A stretch of 64,000 bases of DNA from Paraflavitalea pollutisoli (GCF_029360705.1 NZ_JARKMX010000008.1:4207144-4271143), one strand, 5' to 3'; shown: positions 25,675 to 35,557, counted from the first letter of the stretch. Numbers and translations are program-made. Notes: generated by a model from the sequence alone, not told the origin.

Positions 25675-28600
25675 ATGAATAAATACCTCCTTGTGTTTTC
25701 GTTGCTGGTGATGGTCAAACTGGCAACGGCACAACAAAGTCCCCTTTGGCTGCGCTATCCCGCTATTTCGCCCGATGGTCAATCCATCGTTTTCAGTTAT
25801 AAAGGCGATCTGTACAAGGTACCGGCAGCCGGCGGCGATGCGGTGCCGCTGACCCTGCACGAAGCCCATGATTTTATGCCGGTCTGGAGCCGCGATGGTA
25901 AAAACATTGCTTTTACCAGCGACCGCTATGGCAATTTCGATGTGTATGTGATGCCTGCCACGGGCGGAGAAGCTACCCGGCTCACCTACCACTCGGCCAA
26001 TGATTACCCCTACGACTTTACGCCCGACGGCAAGAAGGTCATCTTTGGTACCAACCGCAATGATATTTATACCAGCGCCCGCTTTCCGCAGCGCGCGCTT
26101 TTCCAGAAATTATATGAAGTACCCGTCACTGGTGGCCGCTCTGTGATGTTCCTTTCCGCGGGTTCGGAATTTGCCCGTTTCAACAGCAAGGGTGACCAAC
26201 TCATCTTCCAGGACCGCAAGGGTTACGAAGATCCCTGGCGCAAACACCATACCTCTGCCGTTACCCGCGATATTTGGCTGTATGATGTCAAGAAAGACGA
26301 CTACCAACAAGTATCGGGTTTTGGTGGTGAAGACCGCGAGCCGCTCTTCTCAGCCGACGATCAGTCGTTCTATTACCTGAGCGAAAAGAATGGCAATAGT
26401 CAGAATATCTACAAAGCACCCGTTAAAACAAAGATCGCGGAGCAACAGGTGACGCAGTTCAAGGATCACCCGGTGCGCCACCTGTCGCGCGCCAATGACA
26501 ACACATTGTGCTTTACCTACGATGGCGAGATCTATACGCTGAAGGAAGGCGGACAAGCTAAAAAGGTCGCTATCCGTATCAATACCGATGGACGCACCAA
26601 TGCTGAAAAGATATTGCCCATCAATACCGGCGTTACACAAACCGTGCTCTCGCCCAACGGGAAAGAGATTGCTTTCATCGTACGTGGTGAAGTATTTGTG
26701 ACTTCGGTAGAAGGTGGTATTACCAAACGCATCACCAATACCCCGCAGCAAGAACGTACGTTACAGTTTAGTCCTGATGGTCGCTCCATCATCTATGCCG
26801 CAGAACGTGGCAATAGCTGGGACGTATACCGTACCACGATCGAACGGAAAGAAGAGCCTTATTTCTATGCCTCGACGGTATTGAAGGAAGAACCGCTGAT
26901 TGCTACGGAGGCGGATGAGTTTCAACCGGTGGTATCGCCCGACGGCAAAGAGATCGCCTATCTCGAGGAAAGGAATATCGTGAAGGTGTACAATATCGCG
27001 GGCAAGAAAAGCCGCACCATCGTTCCCAAGGGGATCAACTTCTCTTACTCCGATGGTGATCAGAGTTTCAAGTGGAGCCCTGATGGCAAGTGGATTGCTT
27101 TCAACTCGGCCGAAGGACGTTGGGGCACTGCAGAAGTGGCCCTGATGAAAGCCGATGGCAGTGGTGAACGCAAGAACGTCACTGAAAGCGGTTTTGCCGA
27201 CGCGGGCGCCAAATGGGGTTTCAATGGCAAAGCACTGCTTTGGCTCACTGATCGCGATGGCAAGAAGCCACTGGCCTTCCAGGGCGCCCGCGAGGTGGAT
27301 ATCTATGCCATGTTCTTCGACCAGGAGTTGTATGACCGCTTCAAGCTCAGCAAAGACGACTATGCCCTGCTGAAGGAGAAAGAGGAGAACGACAAGAAAG
27401 AGAAGAAGGATACTGCCCTGCAGGCCGCCATTGCGAAGAAAGAAAAAGACTGGCAACCTGCATTCGAGAACCTCGACAACCGCAAGGAACGCCTCACCAT
27501 CAACTCGGGCAATATCTCCGACTATATCCTGAGCAACGATGGCGAGAAACTGTATTACCTGGCACGGGTGGAGAAAGGCTACGACCTCTGGTTGACCAAT
27601 ACCCGTACGCGCGAAACGAAGATCCTGACCAAACTGGATGGTGGTCCGGCCGGTCTAGATATCACCAAAGATGGCAAGAGCCTGTTTGTCGTGAGCGATG
27701 GCCGCATCATGAAAGTAGATGCAGAGGCCGGCCGAGTATCGCCGGTTACGGTCAATGGTGAGATGAACCTCAATGCGGCCGGTGAGCGGGAATACATTTA
27801 CGACCATGCCTGGCGGCAGGTCGTGAAGAAATTCTATGATCCCAAATTGCAGGGCACCAACTGGAACCTGTACAAGACGACCTATGCTAAGTTCCTGCCG
27901 TATATCAACAACAACTACGATTACCAGGAGTTGCTCAGTGAATTGCTGGGCGAACTGAATGCTTCCCACACCGGCGGTCGTTATTCGCCGCAGCAAGTGA
28001 ATACAGATGCTACGGCCAGCCTTGGCCTGCTGTATGATGAAACCTTTACAGGACCCGGCACCAAGGTGATGGAAGTGATCGAAGGTGGTCCGTTGCTGAA
28101 TGCGAAAACGAAGATCGCTACCGGTACCGTGATCGAAAAGATCGACGGCGAGACCATCACCGACAATATGGATTGGAACAAATTGCTGAACCGCAAGACT
28201 GGCAAGAATGTATTGCTGAGCCTGTACAATCCAGCTACCAAAGAACGTTGGGAAGAGACCCTGAAGCCCATTGGCCAGGGTGATGAGCAGGGACTGCTGT
28301 ACAATCGTTGGGTAAAAGCCATGCGCAAGAAGGTAGATGAGCTGTCTGGCGGCAAGGTTGGTTATGTACATATTCAAGGCATGAACGATGGCAGCTACCG
28401 CACGGTATATGAAGAAGTGCTGGGTAAAAATGCGACCAAAGAAGCCCTCATCGTCGATACACGCTTTAACGGCGGCGGCTGGTTGCACGACGACCTGGTG
28501 ACCTTCCTCGGGGGTAAAAAGTATATGGACTTCTCGCCACAAGGCGTTACGCCCACTTCTGGTGAACCCCGCAACAAATGGAGCAACCCTTCCTGTGTGC

Positions 28601-28929
28601 TGATGAGCGAAAGCAATTACTCCGATGCCTTCCTCTTCCCCTATGCGTACAAAAGTCTCAACCTGGGCAAACTGATCGGCATGCCGGTGCCTGGTACCGG
28701 TACAGCCGTATGGTGGGAGCAACAGATCGACCCCACGTTGGTATTTGGTATCCCGATGGTGGCTACCATTGGCAAGGAGAACAGGCCTACGGAAAACCTG
28801 CAACTGGAGCCGGATATCAAGCTATCCAACGATTACAAATCGATCCTGAAAGGATATGATCAGCAGTTGGAGCGTGCGGTGAAGGAAATGCTGGAGCAGA
28901 TCAAACAAGCTCCGAAGAAAGGATTCTAA
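25675..28929 (+). CDS. Tricorn-like S41 family protease
   Basis: 1084 residues with signal peptide MNKYLLVFSLLVMVKLATAQ. Residues from about 25 to 660 carry PD40/WD40-like beta-propeller repeats (AISPDGQSIVFSYKGDLY, PVWSRDGKNIAFTSDRYGNFDVY, QFSPDGRSIIYAAER). A tricorn C1-type region follows (about 700-770), then a PDZ domain (about 775-860, VIEKIDGETITD), and the S41 peptidase core: VGYVHIQGMNDGSY, LIVDTRFNGGGWLHDD and the likely nucleophile Ser in ESNYSDAFLFPYAY. It is probably periplasmic and degrades peptides. The gene is intact and followed by a strong terminator. Confidence 0.93.
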   Translation: MNKYLLVFSLLVMVKLATAQQSPLWLRYPAISPDGQSIVFSYKGDLYKVPAAGGDAVPLTLHEAHDFMPVWSRDGKNIAFTSDRYGNFDVYVMPATGGEATRLTYHSANDYPYDFTPDGKKVIFGTNRNDIYTSARFPQRALFQKLYEVPVTGGRSVMFLSAGSEFARFNSKGDQLIFQDRKGYEDPWRKHHTSAVTRDIWLYDVKKDDYQQVSGFGGEDREPLFSADDQSFYYLSEKNGNSQNIYKAPVKTKIAEQQVTQFKDHPVRHLSRANDNTLCFTYDGEIYTLKEGGQAKKVAIRINTDGRTNAEKILPINTGVTQTVLSPNGKEIAFIVRGEVFVTSVEGGITKRITNTPQQERTLQFSPDGRSIIYAAERGNSWDVYRTTIERKEEPYFYASTVLKEEPLIATEADEFQPVVSPDGKEIAYLEERNIVKVYNIAGKKSRTIVPKGINFSYSDGDQSFKWSPDGKWIAFNSAEGRWGTAEVALMKADGSGERKNVTESGFADAGAKWGFNGKALLWLTDRDGKKPLAFQGAREVDIYAMFFDQELYDRFKLSKDDYALLKEKEENDKKEKKDTALQAAIAKKEKDWQPAFENLDNRKERLTINSGNISDYILSNDGEKLYYLARVEKGYDLWLTNTRTRETKILTKLDGGPAGLDITKDGKSLFVVSDGRIMKVDAEAGRVSPVTVNGEMNLNAAGEREYIYDHAWRQVVKKFYDPKLQGTNWNLYKTTYAKFLPYINNNYDYQELLSELLGELNASHTGGRYSPQQVNTDATASLGLLYDETFTGPGTKVMEVIEGGPLLNAKTKIATGTVIEKIDGETITDNMDWNKLLNRKTGKNVLLSLYNPATKERWEETLKPIGQGDEQGLLYNRWVKAMRKKVDELSGGKVGYVHIQGMNDGSYRTVYEEVLGKNATKEALIVDTRFNGGGWLHDDLVTFLGGKKYMDFSPQGVTPTSGEPRNKWSNPSCVLMSESNYSDAFLFPYAYKSLNLGKLIGMPVPGTGTAVWWEQQIDPTLVFGIPMVATIGKENRPTENLQLEPDIKLSNDYKSILKGYDQQLERAVKEMLEQIKQAPKKGF

Positions 28930-28977
28930 CATAAGCGACTACCAGCAGACCAATGTTCTGCTGTTGGGTACAATAGC

Positions 28978-29013
28978 AAAAGGGGTGGGCCTGTACAGGT
29001 TCACCCCTTTTGC
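28978..29013 (+). terminator. Intrinsic terminator after the S41 protease
   Basis: 10-bp stem AAAAGGGGTG/CACCCCTTTT with an inner CCTGTACAGG palindrome. Confidence 0.75.
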
Positions 29014-29062
29014 TTCTGAACGGGTGCCAATCGTTAAAAGAAACTTAAGGTGAAATAATCAT

Positions 29063-30169
29063 ATGTTGCATCCGTTCTATATTGTATCATCCAACAATAA
29101 CCATTTGAAAACGATCCGGATCATTGTTTGTAGCTGGCTGATGTGCTGCCTCTTCCAGTCAGCAGCTTTTACGCAGACCATTACAGGTGCCTGGAAAGGA
29201 AAGAGCGGCGGACTGCGTACCGAACTCAAGCTGGTGAAGAAAGGCGATAGCCTGGTGGACACGGCTTATTATTATACATCGAAGAACCATTACCGGCGTT
29301 ATGCGGTACGTGGTTATTTCGATGGGCAAACAAATAATGTGGTTTGGTGGGATGAGACCTTGCTGGAAGACAAGCTCACTGGCAAGGGAATCACACCGCT
29401 GCTGGCGGTGGCTGATTTCAATTGTCCCGGTGAAGACAAGATGCTGCTCGATGGCAGCAGTACTGATCGCGATCACAAAGAGATTCCTACCGGACCGGTG
29501 GCACTCGAAAAGATCACCCATCCAACTTTTACCGATGAGTGGGATTTCGTGATTGACAACTATACCGTAGGCGCTAACCATCCTGATATCATCGACAGCA
29601 TTGCGCGGCTATCTTATGCCCCCACCCCGGTGGATATGGAACTGACGGCAACTTCCATTGCGATGGTGGCGCCTGACAGGCGGCCCAAACCAGCCGTGAC
29701 GGTGGCTGCGCCAACACCGATTACGATAGTGCCGCCGGTAGTCGCTTCAAGAGAACCGGAGATTACTGCGCCTAAACCTGTTGGCAAACCGCTTACCCCA
29801 GAAGACAAGTTCACATCGCGTACCAATAAACTGCAGACCGTGATCCCGGTGACGGCGCCAAGGATCGAATTGCGCTTTTACGACAATGCGCAGGTGGATG
29901 GCGATTCCATTGCCCTCTTCCTCAACAAGAAACTCATCTTTAAAAATATACGACTTACCGATCAGCCCTATACTATCTTCATCGAGGCGAGCGAGCTCGA
30001 CAACGACAATGAGTTGGTGATGGTGGCGGAGAACCTGGGCTCCATTCCGCCCAATACATCGTTTATGGTGGCGATTGTGGGGAAGAAAAGATATGAGGCG
30101 CGCCTGCATGCGGATGAGAACAGTAGTGCGCTGATCCGGTTGATCAAGCAAAAAGACGACGGACAATAG
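29063..30169 (+). CDS. Secreted protein of unknown function
   Basis: 368 residues, not assigned. After a short N-terminal tail, KTIRIIVCSWLMCCLFQSAAFTQ acts as signal peptide or anchor (cleavage probably after TQ, about residue 39). A first domain, about 40-150, starts ITGAWKGKSGGLRTELKLVKKGDS and looks like a small beta-barrel found in secreted Bacteroidota proteins. A Pro/Ala/Thr/Val-rich linker (about 215-255) separates it from a C-terminal beta domain (about 270-360; IELRFYDNAQVDGDSIALFLNKK). No catalytic motif seen. Start ATG 29063; an internal start closer to the signal peptide is possible. Confidence 0.75.
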   Translation: MLHPFYIVSSNNNHLKTIRIIVCSWLMCCLFQSAAFTQTITGAWKGKSGGLRTELKLVKKGDSLVDTAYYYTSKNHYRRYAVRGYFDGQTNNVVWWDETLLEDKLTGKGITPLLAVADFNCPGEDKMLLDGSSTDRDHKEIPTGPVALEKITHPTFTDEWDFVIDNYTVGANHPDIIDSIARLSYAPTPVDMELTATSIAMVAPDRRPKPAVTVAAPTPITIVPPVVASREPEITAPKPVGKPLTPEDKFTSRTNKLQTVIPVTAPRIELRFYDNAQVDGDSIALFLNKKLIFKNIRLTDQPYTIFIEASELDNDNELVMVAENLGSIPPNTSFMVAIVGKKRYEARLHADENSSALIRLIKQKDDGQ

Positions 30170-30314
30170 CGGTGAGCGGGCTTTGGCTTTACAACCAGTC
30201 TTCGAGATCAACATACTGGCCAGTGCCTACCCGAGCCGATGACGCCAGGCACAGACCAAACAGACATTAGATCAGGAATTGACAATAGACCGTTCATTGC
30301 TGAAGTGTGGCCAT

Positions 30315-30344
30315 GAAAAAAGGCGTCTCGGGGGAGACGCCTTT
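30315..30344 (-). terminator. Strong intrinsic terminator after leuS
   Basis: 11-bp stem AAAGGCGTCTC/GAGACGCCTTT with a GGGG loop and a T6 run on the minus strand. Confidence 0.85.
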
Positions 30345-30364
30345 ACTATTGAAAATTGATCTTT

Positions 30365-33151
30365 TTAGATTACTACATTCACCATCTTGCCCTTCACGTA
30401 GATAACCCGCTTGTGCGGCTTGCCTTCCATCCACTTTTGGATCACATCATTCGAGAGTACGATACGCTCTACGTCTTCCTGTGGAGCATCCAGCGCAATG
30501 TTGATGGTCGTGCGCAGTTTACCATTCACCGAGATGGGGTATTCCTTGTTGCTCTCCACGAGGTATTTCGGCTCGAAGGTGGGGTATGCAGCATTAAGTA
30601 CCGAACTGGTATTACCCAACAGTTGCCACAGCTCTTCCGTTACGTGCGGCGCATAAGGCGTCAACAATACGAGCAATGGCTGCAGGATATCTTTCTTGTT
30701 ACATTTCAGATCCGTCAGGTCATTGAGACAGATCATAAACGTACTCACGGCCGTGTTGAAAGAGAAACGCTCTGTATCTTCTTCGATCTTCTTGATCGTT
30801 CTGTGCAGCACCTTAAATTCAGCGTCCGTGGGTTGCTCTGTATTCCATACCTGCCCTTTGACTTCATCGTAGAACAAACGCCAGAACTTTTTGATAAAAC
30901 GGTGCACGCCTTCGATGCCTTTGGTATCCCAGGGTTTGTCTTGCTCCACCGGACCAAGGAACATTTCGTACATGCGGAAGGTATCGGCGCCAAATTTGGC
31001 TACGATATCATCGGGGTTTACGACATTGAAATAGCGCTTGCCCATTTTCTCGAGGCGTGAACCACAGATATACTTGCCGTCTTCCAGCACAAAAGTGGCA
31101 TTGGCATATTCGGCCCTTGAGTTTGTGAATGCTTCTACATCCAGTTCCAGCCCGTCGACGATGGTAACATCTACGTGCAGCTCGTCGGTTTCATATTGAT
31201 CTTTCAATCCTACGGATACAAATTCGTTGGTGCCGCGTACACGATAGATCAGGCGGGAGTCGCCACCGATCTTACCTTGGTTCACCAGTTTCTTGAACGG
31301 CTCATCAAACCCGATATGGCCCAGGTCATAGAGTGCTTTGGTCCACATACGGCTGTAAAGCAGATGCCCTACGGCATGTTCAGTACCACCGATGTACAGA
31401 TCCACCTGTCCCCAGTAATCACTCACTTTGCGATCGCAGAAAGTGCCGTCATTGTGCGGGTCCATGTAACGCAGGAAGTACCAGCTGCTGCCGGCATAAC
31501 CGGGCATGGTAGAACTTTCGCGTTCGCCACCGATGGGTGAAGACTTGATCCACTCCGGCAGGTTGCTCAGCGGACCTTCTCCTTCTACACCCGGCTTGAT
31601 CTCTTCGAGGTCCGGCAATGCCACTGGCAATTCGCTTTCGGCCAGCGGATAGGCTACACCTTCCTTCCAGGCAATGGGGAAAGGTTCTCCCCAATAACGC
31701 TGACGGCTGAAAGCTGCGTCGCGCATCTTATAATTGACTTTGCGTACGCCAATACCGAGCTCTTCCAGCTTGTCGATGCTGACGACCATCGCTTCGCGCA
31801 TCACCAGTCCGTTCAGGAAACCGGAGTTCTCGAGTATCGCATCCTTGGTCGGATTCGCCTCTTCCCCATTGTAATGGCCACCGATGATATTGGTGATGGG
31901 TATATTGAAATGACGGGCAAACTTGTGGTCACGCTCGTCGCCGCAAGGCACGGCCATGATAGCACCCGTACCATATCCTGCCAATACGTACTCAGAGATC
32001 CACACGGGAATCTCGCGACCGTCGAAGGGATTGAGCACATAGGCGCCGGTAAATACGCCGGAGATCTTTTTCTCCGCCATACGCTCGCGCTCGCTGCGGC
32101 TCTTTACATACGCGATATAGTCTTCTACCGCCTGCTTTTGATCGGGGGTAGTAATGGTTTCTATCCAGTCGTGCTCTGGCGCTATCACCATGAAGTCGAC
32201 CCCAAAGATCGTATCGGGACGCGTGGTGTATACGGTCAGTTTCGCCTCGGCCGAAGTGAGCTTGCCATCGTGTGGTTTGAAGGCAAAGCTGATCTCGGCG
32301 CCATAGCTTTTGCCGATCCAGTTGCTTTGCATTTCCTTCATGGCATCACTGAACTCGATCCGCTCCAGTCCTTCGAGCAGGCGGTCGGCGTACTCGGTGA
32401 TGCGGAGGTACCATTGACGCAGTTTTTTCTTCACTACCGGGAATCCACCGCGTTCGCTGACGCCGTTGATCACTTCATCGTTGGCCAGTACGGTACCCAG
32501 TGCCTCGCACCAGTTTACTTCACCATACCCGCAAAAGGCCAGGCGGTACTCCATCAGGATGTCCATTTGCTGGGCCTGGTCGAAGCCCGCCCAGAGTTGG
32601 GCGGTAAACTTAATCGACGAGTCGCCGGGACAGGGGTGGGCCGCGTTGCCTTCCTTTTCAAACACCTTTACGAGTTCGGCGATGGGCTCGGCCTTCTTCG
32701 TCTGGCGGTTGAAAAAGCTGTGAAACAGTTGCAGGAAGATCCACTGGGTCCATTTATAATAACCGGGATCGGAGGTGCGGATCTCGCGGTCCCAGTCGTA
32801 GCAGAAGCCGATATTATCAAGCTGCTGGCGGAAATTGTTGATGTTGTTGTCGGTCGATACCGCGGGGTGAATACCGTGGTCGATCGCATATTGCTCGGCG
32901 GGCAGACCAAAAGCATCATACCCCATGGGGTGCAGTACATTGAAGCCTTTGAGCCTTTTGTAGCGGGCGAAGATATCACTGGCGATATAGCCGAGCGGGT
33001 GACCCACGTGCAGGCCGGCGCCGCTGGGATAAGGAAACATATCCAGTACATAATACTTGGGCCGGTCGCTGTCATTGCTCACCTTGTAAGCGTTCGTCTC
33101 TTTCCAGGTCTGTTGCCATTTCTTCTCGATATGGCTGAATTTGTATTCCAT
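30365..33151 (-). CDS. leuS: Leucine-tRNA ligase
   Basis: 928 residues, class Ia aminoacyl-tRNA synthetase charging tRNA-Leu. The HIGH motif is in FPYPSGAGLHVGHPLGY (about residues 36-52). The CP1 editing domain lies in the middle (TTRPDTIFGVDF and the hydrolytic YGTGAIMAVPCGDERD). A leucine-specific insert follows, then the KMSKS position, which here reads KMGKR (31034-31048). The anticodon-binding domain includes FNTAVSTFMICLNDL, and the C-terminus ends KRVIYVKGKMVNVVI. The enzyme is complete; the KMGKR variant is noted as a finding. Divergent from ftsX; both genes have a TATTTTTG promoter element in the shared gap. Confidence 0.97.
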   Translation of the reverse strand: MEYKFSHIEKKWQQTWKETNAYKVSNDSDRPKYYVLDMFPYPSGAGLHVGHPLGYIASDIFARYKRLKGFNVLHPMGYDAFGLPAEQYAIDHGIHPAVSTDNNINNFRQQLDNIGFCYDWDREIRTSDPGYYKWTQWIFLQLFHSFFNRQTKKAEPIAELVKVFEKEGNAAHPCPGDSSIKFTAQLWAGFDQAQQMDILMEYRLAFCGYGEVNWCEALGTVLANDEVINGVSERGGFPVVKKKLRQWYLRITEYADRLLEGLERIEFSDAMKEMQSNWIGKSYGAEISFAFKPHDGKLTSAEAKLTVYTTRPDTIFGVDFMVIAPEHDWIETITTPDQKQAVEDYIAYVKSRSERERMAEKKISGVFTGAYVLNPFDGREIPVWISEYVLAGYGTGAIMAVPCGDERDHKFARHFNIPITNIIGGHYNGEEANPTKDAILENSGFLNGLVMREAMVVSIDKLEELGIGVRKVNYKMRDAAFSRQRYWGEPFPIAWKEGVAYPLAESELPVALPDLEEIKPGVEGEGPLSNLPEWIKSSPIGGERESSTMPGYAGSSWYFLRYMDPHNDGTFCDRKVSDYWGQVDLYIGGTEHAVGHLLYSRMWTKALYDLGHIGFDEPFKKLVNQGKIGGDSRLIYRVRGTNEFVSVGLKDQYETDELHVDVTIVDGLELDVEAFTNSRAEYANATFVLEDGKYICGSRLEKMGKRYFNVVNPDDIVAKFGADTFRMYEMFLGPVEQDKPWDTKGIEGVHRFIKKFWRLFYDEVKGQVWNTEQPTDAEFKVLHRTIKKIEEDTERFSFNTAVSTFMICLNDLTDLKCNKKDILQPLLVLLTPYAPHVTEELWQLLGNTSSVLNAAYPTFEPKYLVESNKEYPISVNGKLRTTINIALDAPQEDVERIVLSNDVIQKWMEGKPHKRVIYVKGKMVNVVI

Positions 33152-33293
33152 ATATATCCGTTACGATTCAGATTTTTGATGGTATTATTCTTGCACCCCA
33201 GCATCGGCGCGGGCACTCCGGGGATCGTTGAGGAAACGTTAAAAGGCGTTTACCCTCAAAATTTTTCCGGCTGTACAACCGTTAGTAGGGCGT

Positions 33294-33301
33294 CAAAAAT
33301 A
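33294..33301 (-). promoter_or_regulatory. -7 promoter element for leuS
   Basis: Minus-strand TATTTTTG matches TAnnTTTG; it predicts a leuS leader of roughly 135 nt. Confidence 0.5.
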
Positions 33302-33333
33302 CGGATTATCCGGCTTAAGCGGGATAAAACCGC

Positions 33334-33341
33334 TATTTTTG
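33334..33341 (+). promoter_or_regulatory. -7 promoter element for ftsX
   Basis: TATTTTTG matches TAnnTTTG, 42 bp before the ftsX ATG at 33384. Confidence 0.5.
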
Positions 33342-33383
33342 CCGTTATCCGTTTATTAACTAACCCATCAAAATTATTGTTTC

Positions 33384-34259
33384 ATGGCTCAATTCGGGAA
33401 AGGATCGGCCAAGCGTTCCAAGCCTTCTTATTTTATGGCCATTTTGGGGGTAACCATCGTGCTCTTTTTTGTGGGCATCTTTGGTTGGTTGCTGCTCAAT
33501 GCCCGCCAGTATACCGAGGAAATGAAGGAGGACGTGAAAGTGCAGGTGTTTCTGAAAAAGAATATTACCCCGCAGGATGTGGAGACCCTCAAAGCCTATA
33601 TCGCCGCCCAGCCATATACCAAATCGTACGAATACATTGACCAGGAAGCTGCCAAACAGCGCTGGCTCAAGAGTGGCGAAAGCGACTTCAAAGAGCTGCT
33701 GGAAGAGAATCCCCTCCCCGCTTCTTTCGACGTGAACATGAACAGCGCCTACGTACACCGCGACAGCGTTACCCAGATCAAAACCGAACTGGAAAAGCAG
33801 AACCAGGTGGTAGAAAGTGTGCAATACCCCGCCTTCGTAGTCGAGAAAATGACGTCTTCTGTACGGGTGGGACTGATCGTATTCGCCATCCTGGCGGGTA
33901 TTTTCTGTATTTTCTCCATCGTACTGATCGATAATACCATCCGCCTGGCGATGTACAGCAACCGCTTTATCATCAAAACCATGCAAATGGTAGGGGCTAC
34001 CCGGGGCTTTATTGCCCGGCCGATGACCGTGCGGGCCATCGTGAATGGAACGGTGTCGGCGCTCATCGCCATTGCCATTATCTACGTGGTGATGATGCTG
34101 AGCGAGCATTTCCTGCCCTACCTGGCCGACCTGCGCGACAATGGCAAACTGCTCCTGTTGTTCGCCTTCCTGGTGATCCTGGGCATCAGCATTTCGCTGT
34201 TCAGCACCTACCGCAGCGTCTTAAAGTACCTGAAAATGAAGCTCGACGACCTGTATTAA
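33384..34259 (+). CDS. ftsX: Cell division protein FtsX
   Basis: 291 residues. FtsX architecture: an N-terminal membrane segment (FMAILGVTIVLFFVGIFGWLLL, about 15-36) is followed by a periplasmic domain (about 40-160; VKVQVFLKKNITPQDVETL). Three C-terminal membrane segments (about 170-275) come next, in the FtsX/MacB permease fold (GLIVFAILAGIFCIFSIVLIDNTIRLAMYS). With FtsE it couples ATP hydrolysis to wall-hydrolase activation at the septum. ftsE is not adjacent. A terminator separates it from the DUF3098 gene, but the order ftsX-DUF3098-uppP is typical of Bacteroidota. Confidence 0.92.
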   Translation: MAQFGKGSAKRSKPSYFMAILGVTIVLFFVGIFGWLLLNARQYTEEMKEDVKVQVFLKKNITPQDVETLKAYIAAQPYTKSYEYIDQEAAKQRWLKSGESDFKELLEENPLPASFDVNMNSAYVHRDSVTQIKTELEKQNQVVESVQYPAFVVEKMTSSVRVGLIVFAILAGIFCIFSIVLIDNTIRLAMYSNRFIIKTMQMVGATRGFIARPMTVRAIVNGTVSALIAIAIIYVVMMLSEHFLPYLADLRDNGKLLLLFAFLVILGISISLFSTYRSVLKYLKMKLDDLY

Positions 34260-34281
34260 GGTCCCTTAAGAAATACTTAAC

Positions 34282-34315
34282 AGGCCGGGGCATTCAATTC
34301 CCCGGCCTTTCTGTT
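34282..34315 (+). terminator. Intrinsic terminator after ftsX
   Basis: AGGCCGGGG stem with CCCCGGCCT, 9-nt loop, then TTCTGTTT. Confidence 0.75.
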
Positions 34316-34374
34316 TCAGGAACTTAGCACAAATCCGAAACTTTCCTATATTGCAGCCTTAATACTATTGGATA

Positions 34375-34629
34375 ATGGCCGAAAAGTTAACCACCGAAAA
34401 AAAGCAAGAGCCCACCCTGTTTAGCAAAGAAAACTACAAATGGATCGTTATCGGTCTGGTTGTGATGTTGATTGGCCTGGCAATGATGATCGGTGGCAAC
34501 AGCAAAGATCCCAATGTATTTACCAATACCGAAGTGTATAGCTTCCGCCGTATTACCCTGGCTCCCATCCTGATCCTGGCCGGTCTCGGTATTGAAGTTT
34601 TTGCTATTTTCCGCAAACCCAAAGCATAA
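34375..34629 (+). CDS. DUF3098 small membrane protein
   Basis: 84 residues. A charged N-terminal tail (MAEKLTTEKKQEP) precedes the first membrane segment (WIVIGLVVMLIGLAMMIGG, about 23-41), a short loop with the conserved-looking NTEVYSFRRITLAP, and a second membrane segment (ILILAGLGIEVFAIF) before KPKA. This matches DUF3098. Function unknown. Its constant place between ftsX and uppP in Bacteroidota suggests a link to wall synthesis or division, which is inference. Confidence 0.9.
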   Translation: MAEKLTTEKKQEPTLFSKENYKWIVIGLVVMLIGLAMMIGGNSKDPNVFTNTEVYSFRRITLAPILILAGLGIEVFAIFRKPKA

Positions 34630-34723
34630 GTTGACGGCCGGTTCGTTATAGTGTCGCTGTGCGCCGTGTTGCTCACTGCTGCCCTATTGTGCTGAACTTG
34701 TATTTACCCGCCAATCTTCCAAT

Positions 34724-35557
34724 ATGAATCTTTTCCAGGCTATTATTATTGCTATCGTAGAAGGCCTTACTGAGTATCTTCCTATTTCCTCCACCGGGCA
34801 TATGATCATTGCGAGCAGCCTGATGGACATCCACAAAGAAGAGTTTACCAAACTGTTTGAAGTGGCCATCCAGCTCGGCGCCATCATGGCCGTAGTCGTA
34901 TTGTACTGGAGAAAGTTCTTCGATTTCAAGCGCTGGCAATTTTACCTGAAACTGATCCTGGCCGTAATACCCGCCCTCACACTGGGCTTGTTGTTTTCCG
35001 ATAAGATCGATGCCCTGCTGGAAAGCCCTACGACCGTAGCCATCACCTTGCTGGTGGGCGGTATCGTGCTGCTATTCATCGACAAGGCTTTCGCCGGGCA
35101 GACTGATAAAGGCATCGATACCGAAGAAAAGATCAGCAATGGCAAGGCCTTCATGATTGGGTTGTGGCAGTGTATTGCCATGATACCCGGTATAAGCCGC
35201 AGTGCTGCCTCCATTATCGGTGGCATGCAACAAAAGTTGACACGTAAACTCGCTGCCGAGTTTTCCTTCTTCCTCGCCGTACCTACCATGTGTGCTGCCA
35301 GCGGCTACTCCCTGTTTCTGAAAGACTGGGAAGGCACGGGCACGCCGATGAAAGGGTATGAACTGATCCTGAGCTCGTCCAACAACCTCTATGCTTTCAT
35401 CGTAGGCAATGTCGTTGCCTTTGTGGTGGCGATGCTGGCGATCAAGTTCTTTATCGGCTTCCTGCAAAAGCGCGGTTTCCGCCTGTTTGGCTGGTACCGT
35501 ATCATTGCCGGCATCATCCTGCTGATCCTGATCTATACCCATGTGATCGCTGAATAA
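34724..35557 (+). CDS. uppP: Undecaprenyl-diphosphatase UppP (BacA)
   Basis: 277 residues, multi-pass membrane enzyme that dephosphorylates undecaprenyl diphosphate so that the lipid carrier can be reused for peptidoglycan and O-antigen; its loss or abundance affects bacitracin sensitivity in the family. Motif 1 is [18 protein letters not shown] (E17, S26/S27) and motif 2 is [13 protein letters not shown] with the catalytic Arg. About eight hydrophobic segments. ATG at 34724, 94 bp after the DUF3098 gene. The MFS gene follows after 54 bp. Confidence 0.95.
   Translation: MNLFQAIIIAIVEGLTEYLPISSTGHMIIASSLMDIHKEEFTKLFEVAIQLGAIMAVVVLYWRKFFDFKRWQFYLKLILAVIPALTLGLLFSDKIDALLESPTTVAITLLVGGIVLLFIDKAFAGQTDKGIDTEEKISNGKAFMIGLWQCIAMIPGISRSAASIIGGMQQKLTRKLAAEFSFFLAVPTMCAASGYSLFLKDWEGTGTPMKGYELILSSSNNLYAFIVGNVVAFVVAMLAIKFFIGFLQKRGFRLFGWYRIIAGIILLILIYTHVIAE

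Noticed and set aside
33152..33290. T-box riboswitch or leucine-rich leader peptide before leuS
   Set aside because: No T-box sequence or stem set was found, and the only small frame has few Leu codons and overlaps leuS.
31874..33640. 588-codon open frame opposite leuS
   Set aside because: It lies antisense to a fully conserved leuS and has no family features; long antisense frames are expected from codon bias.
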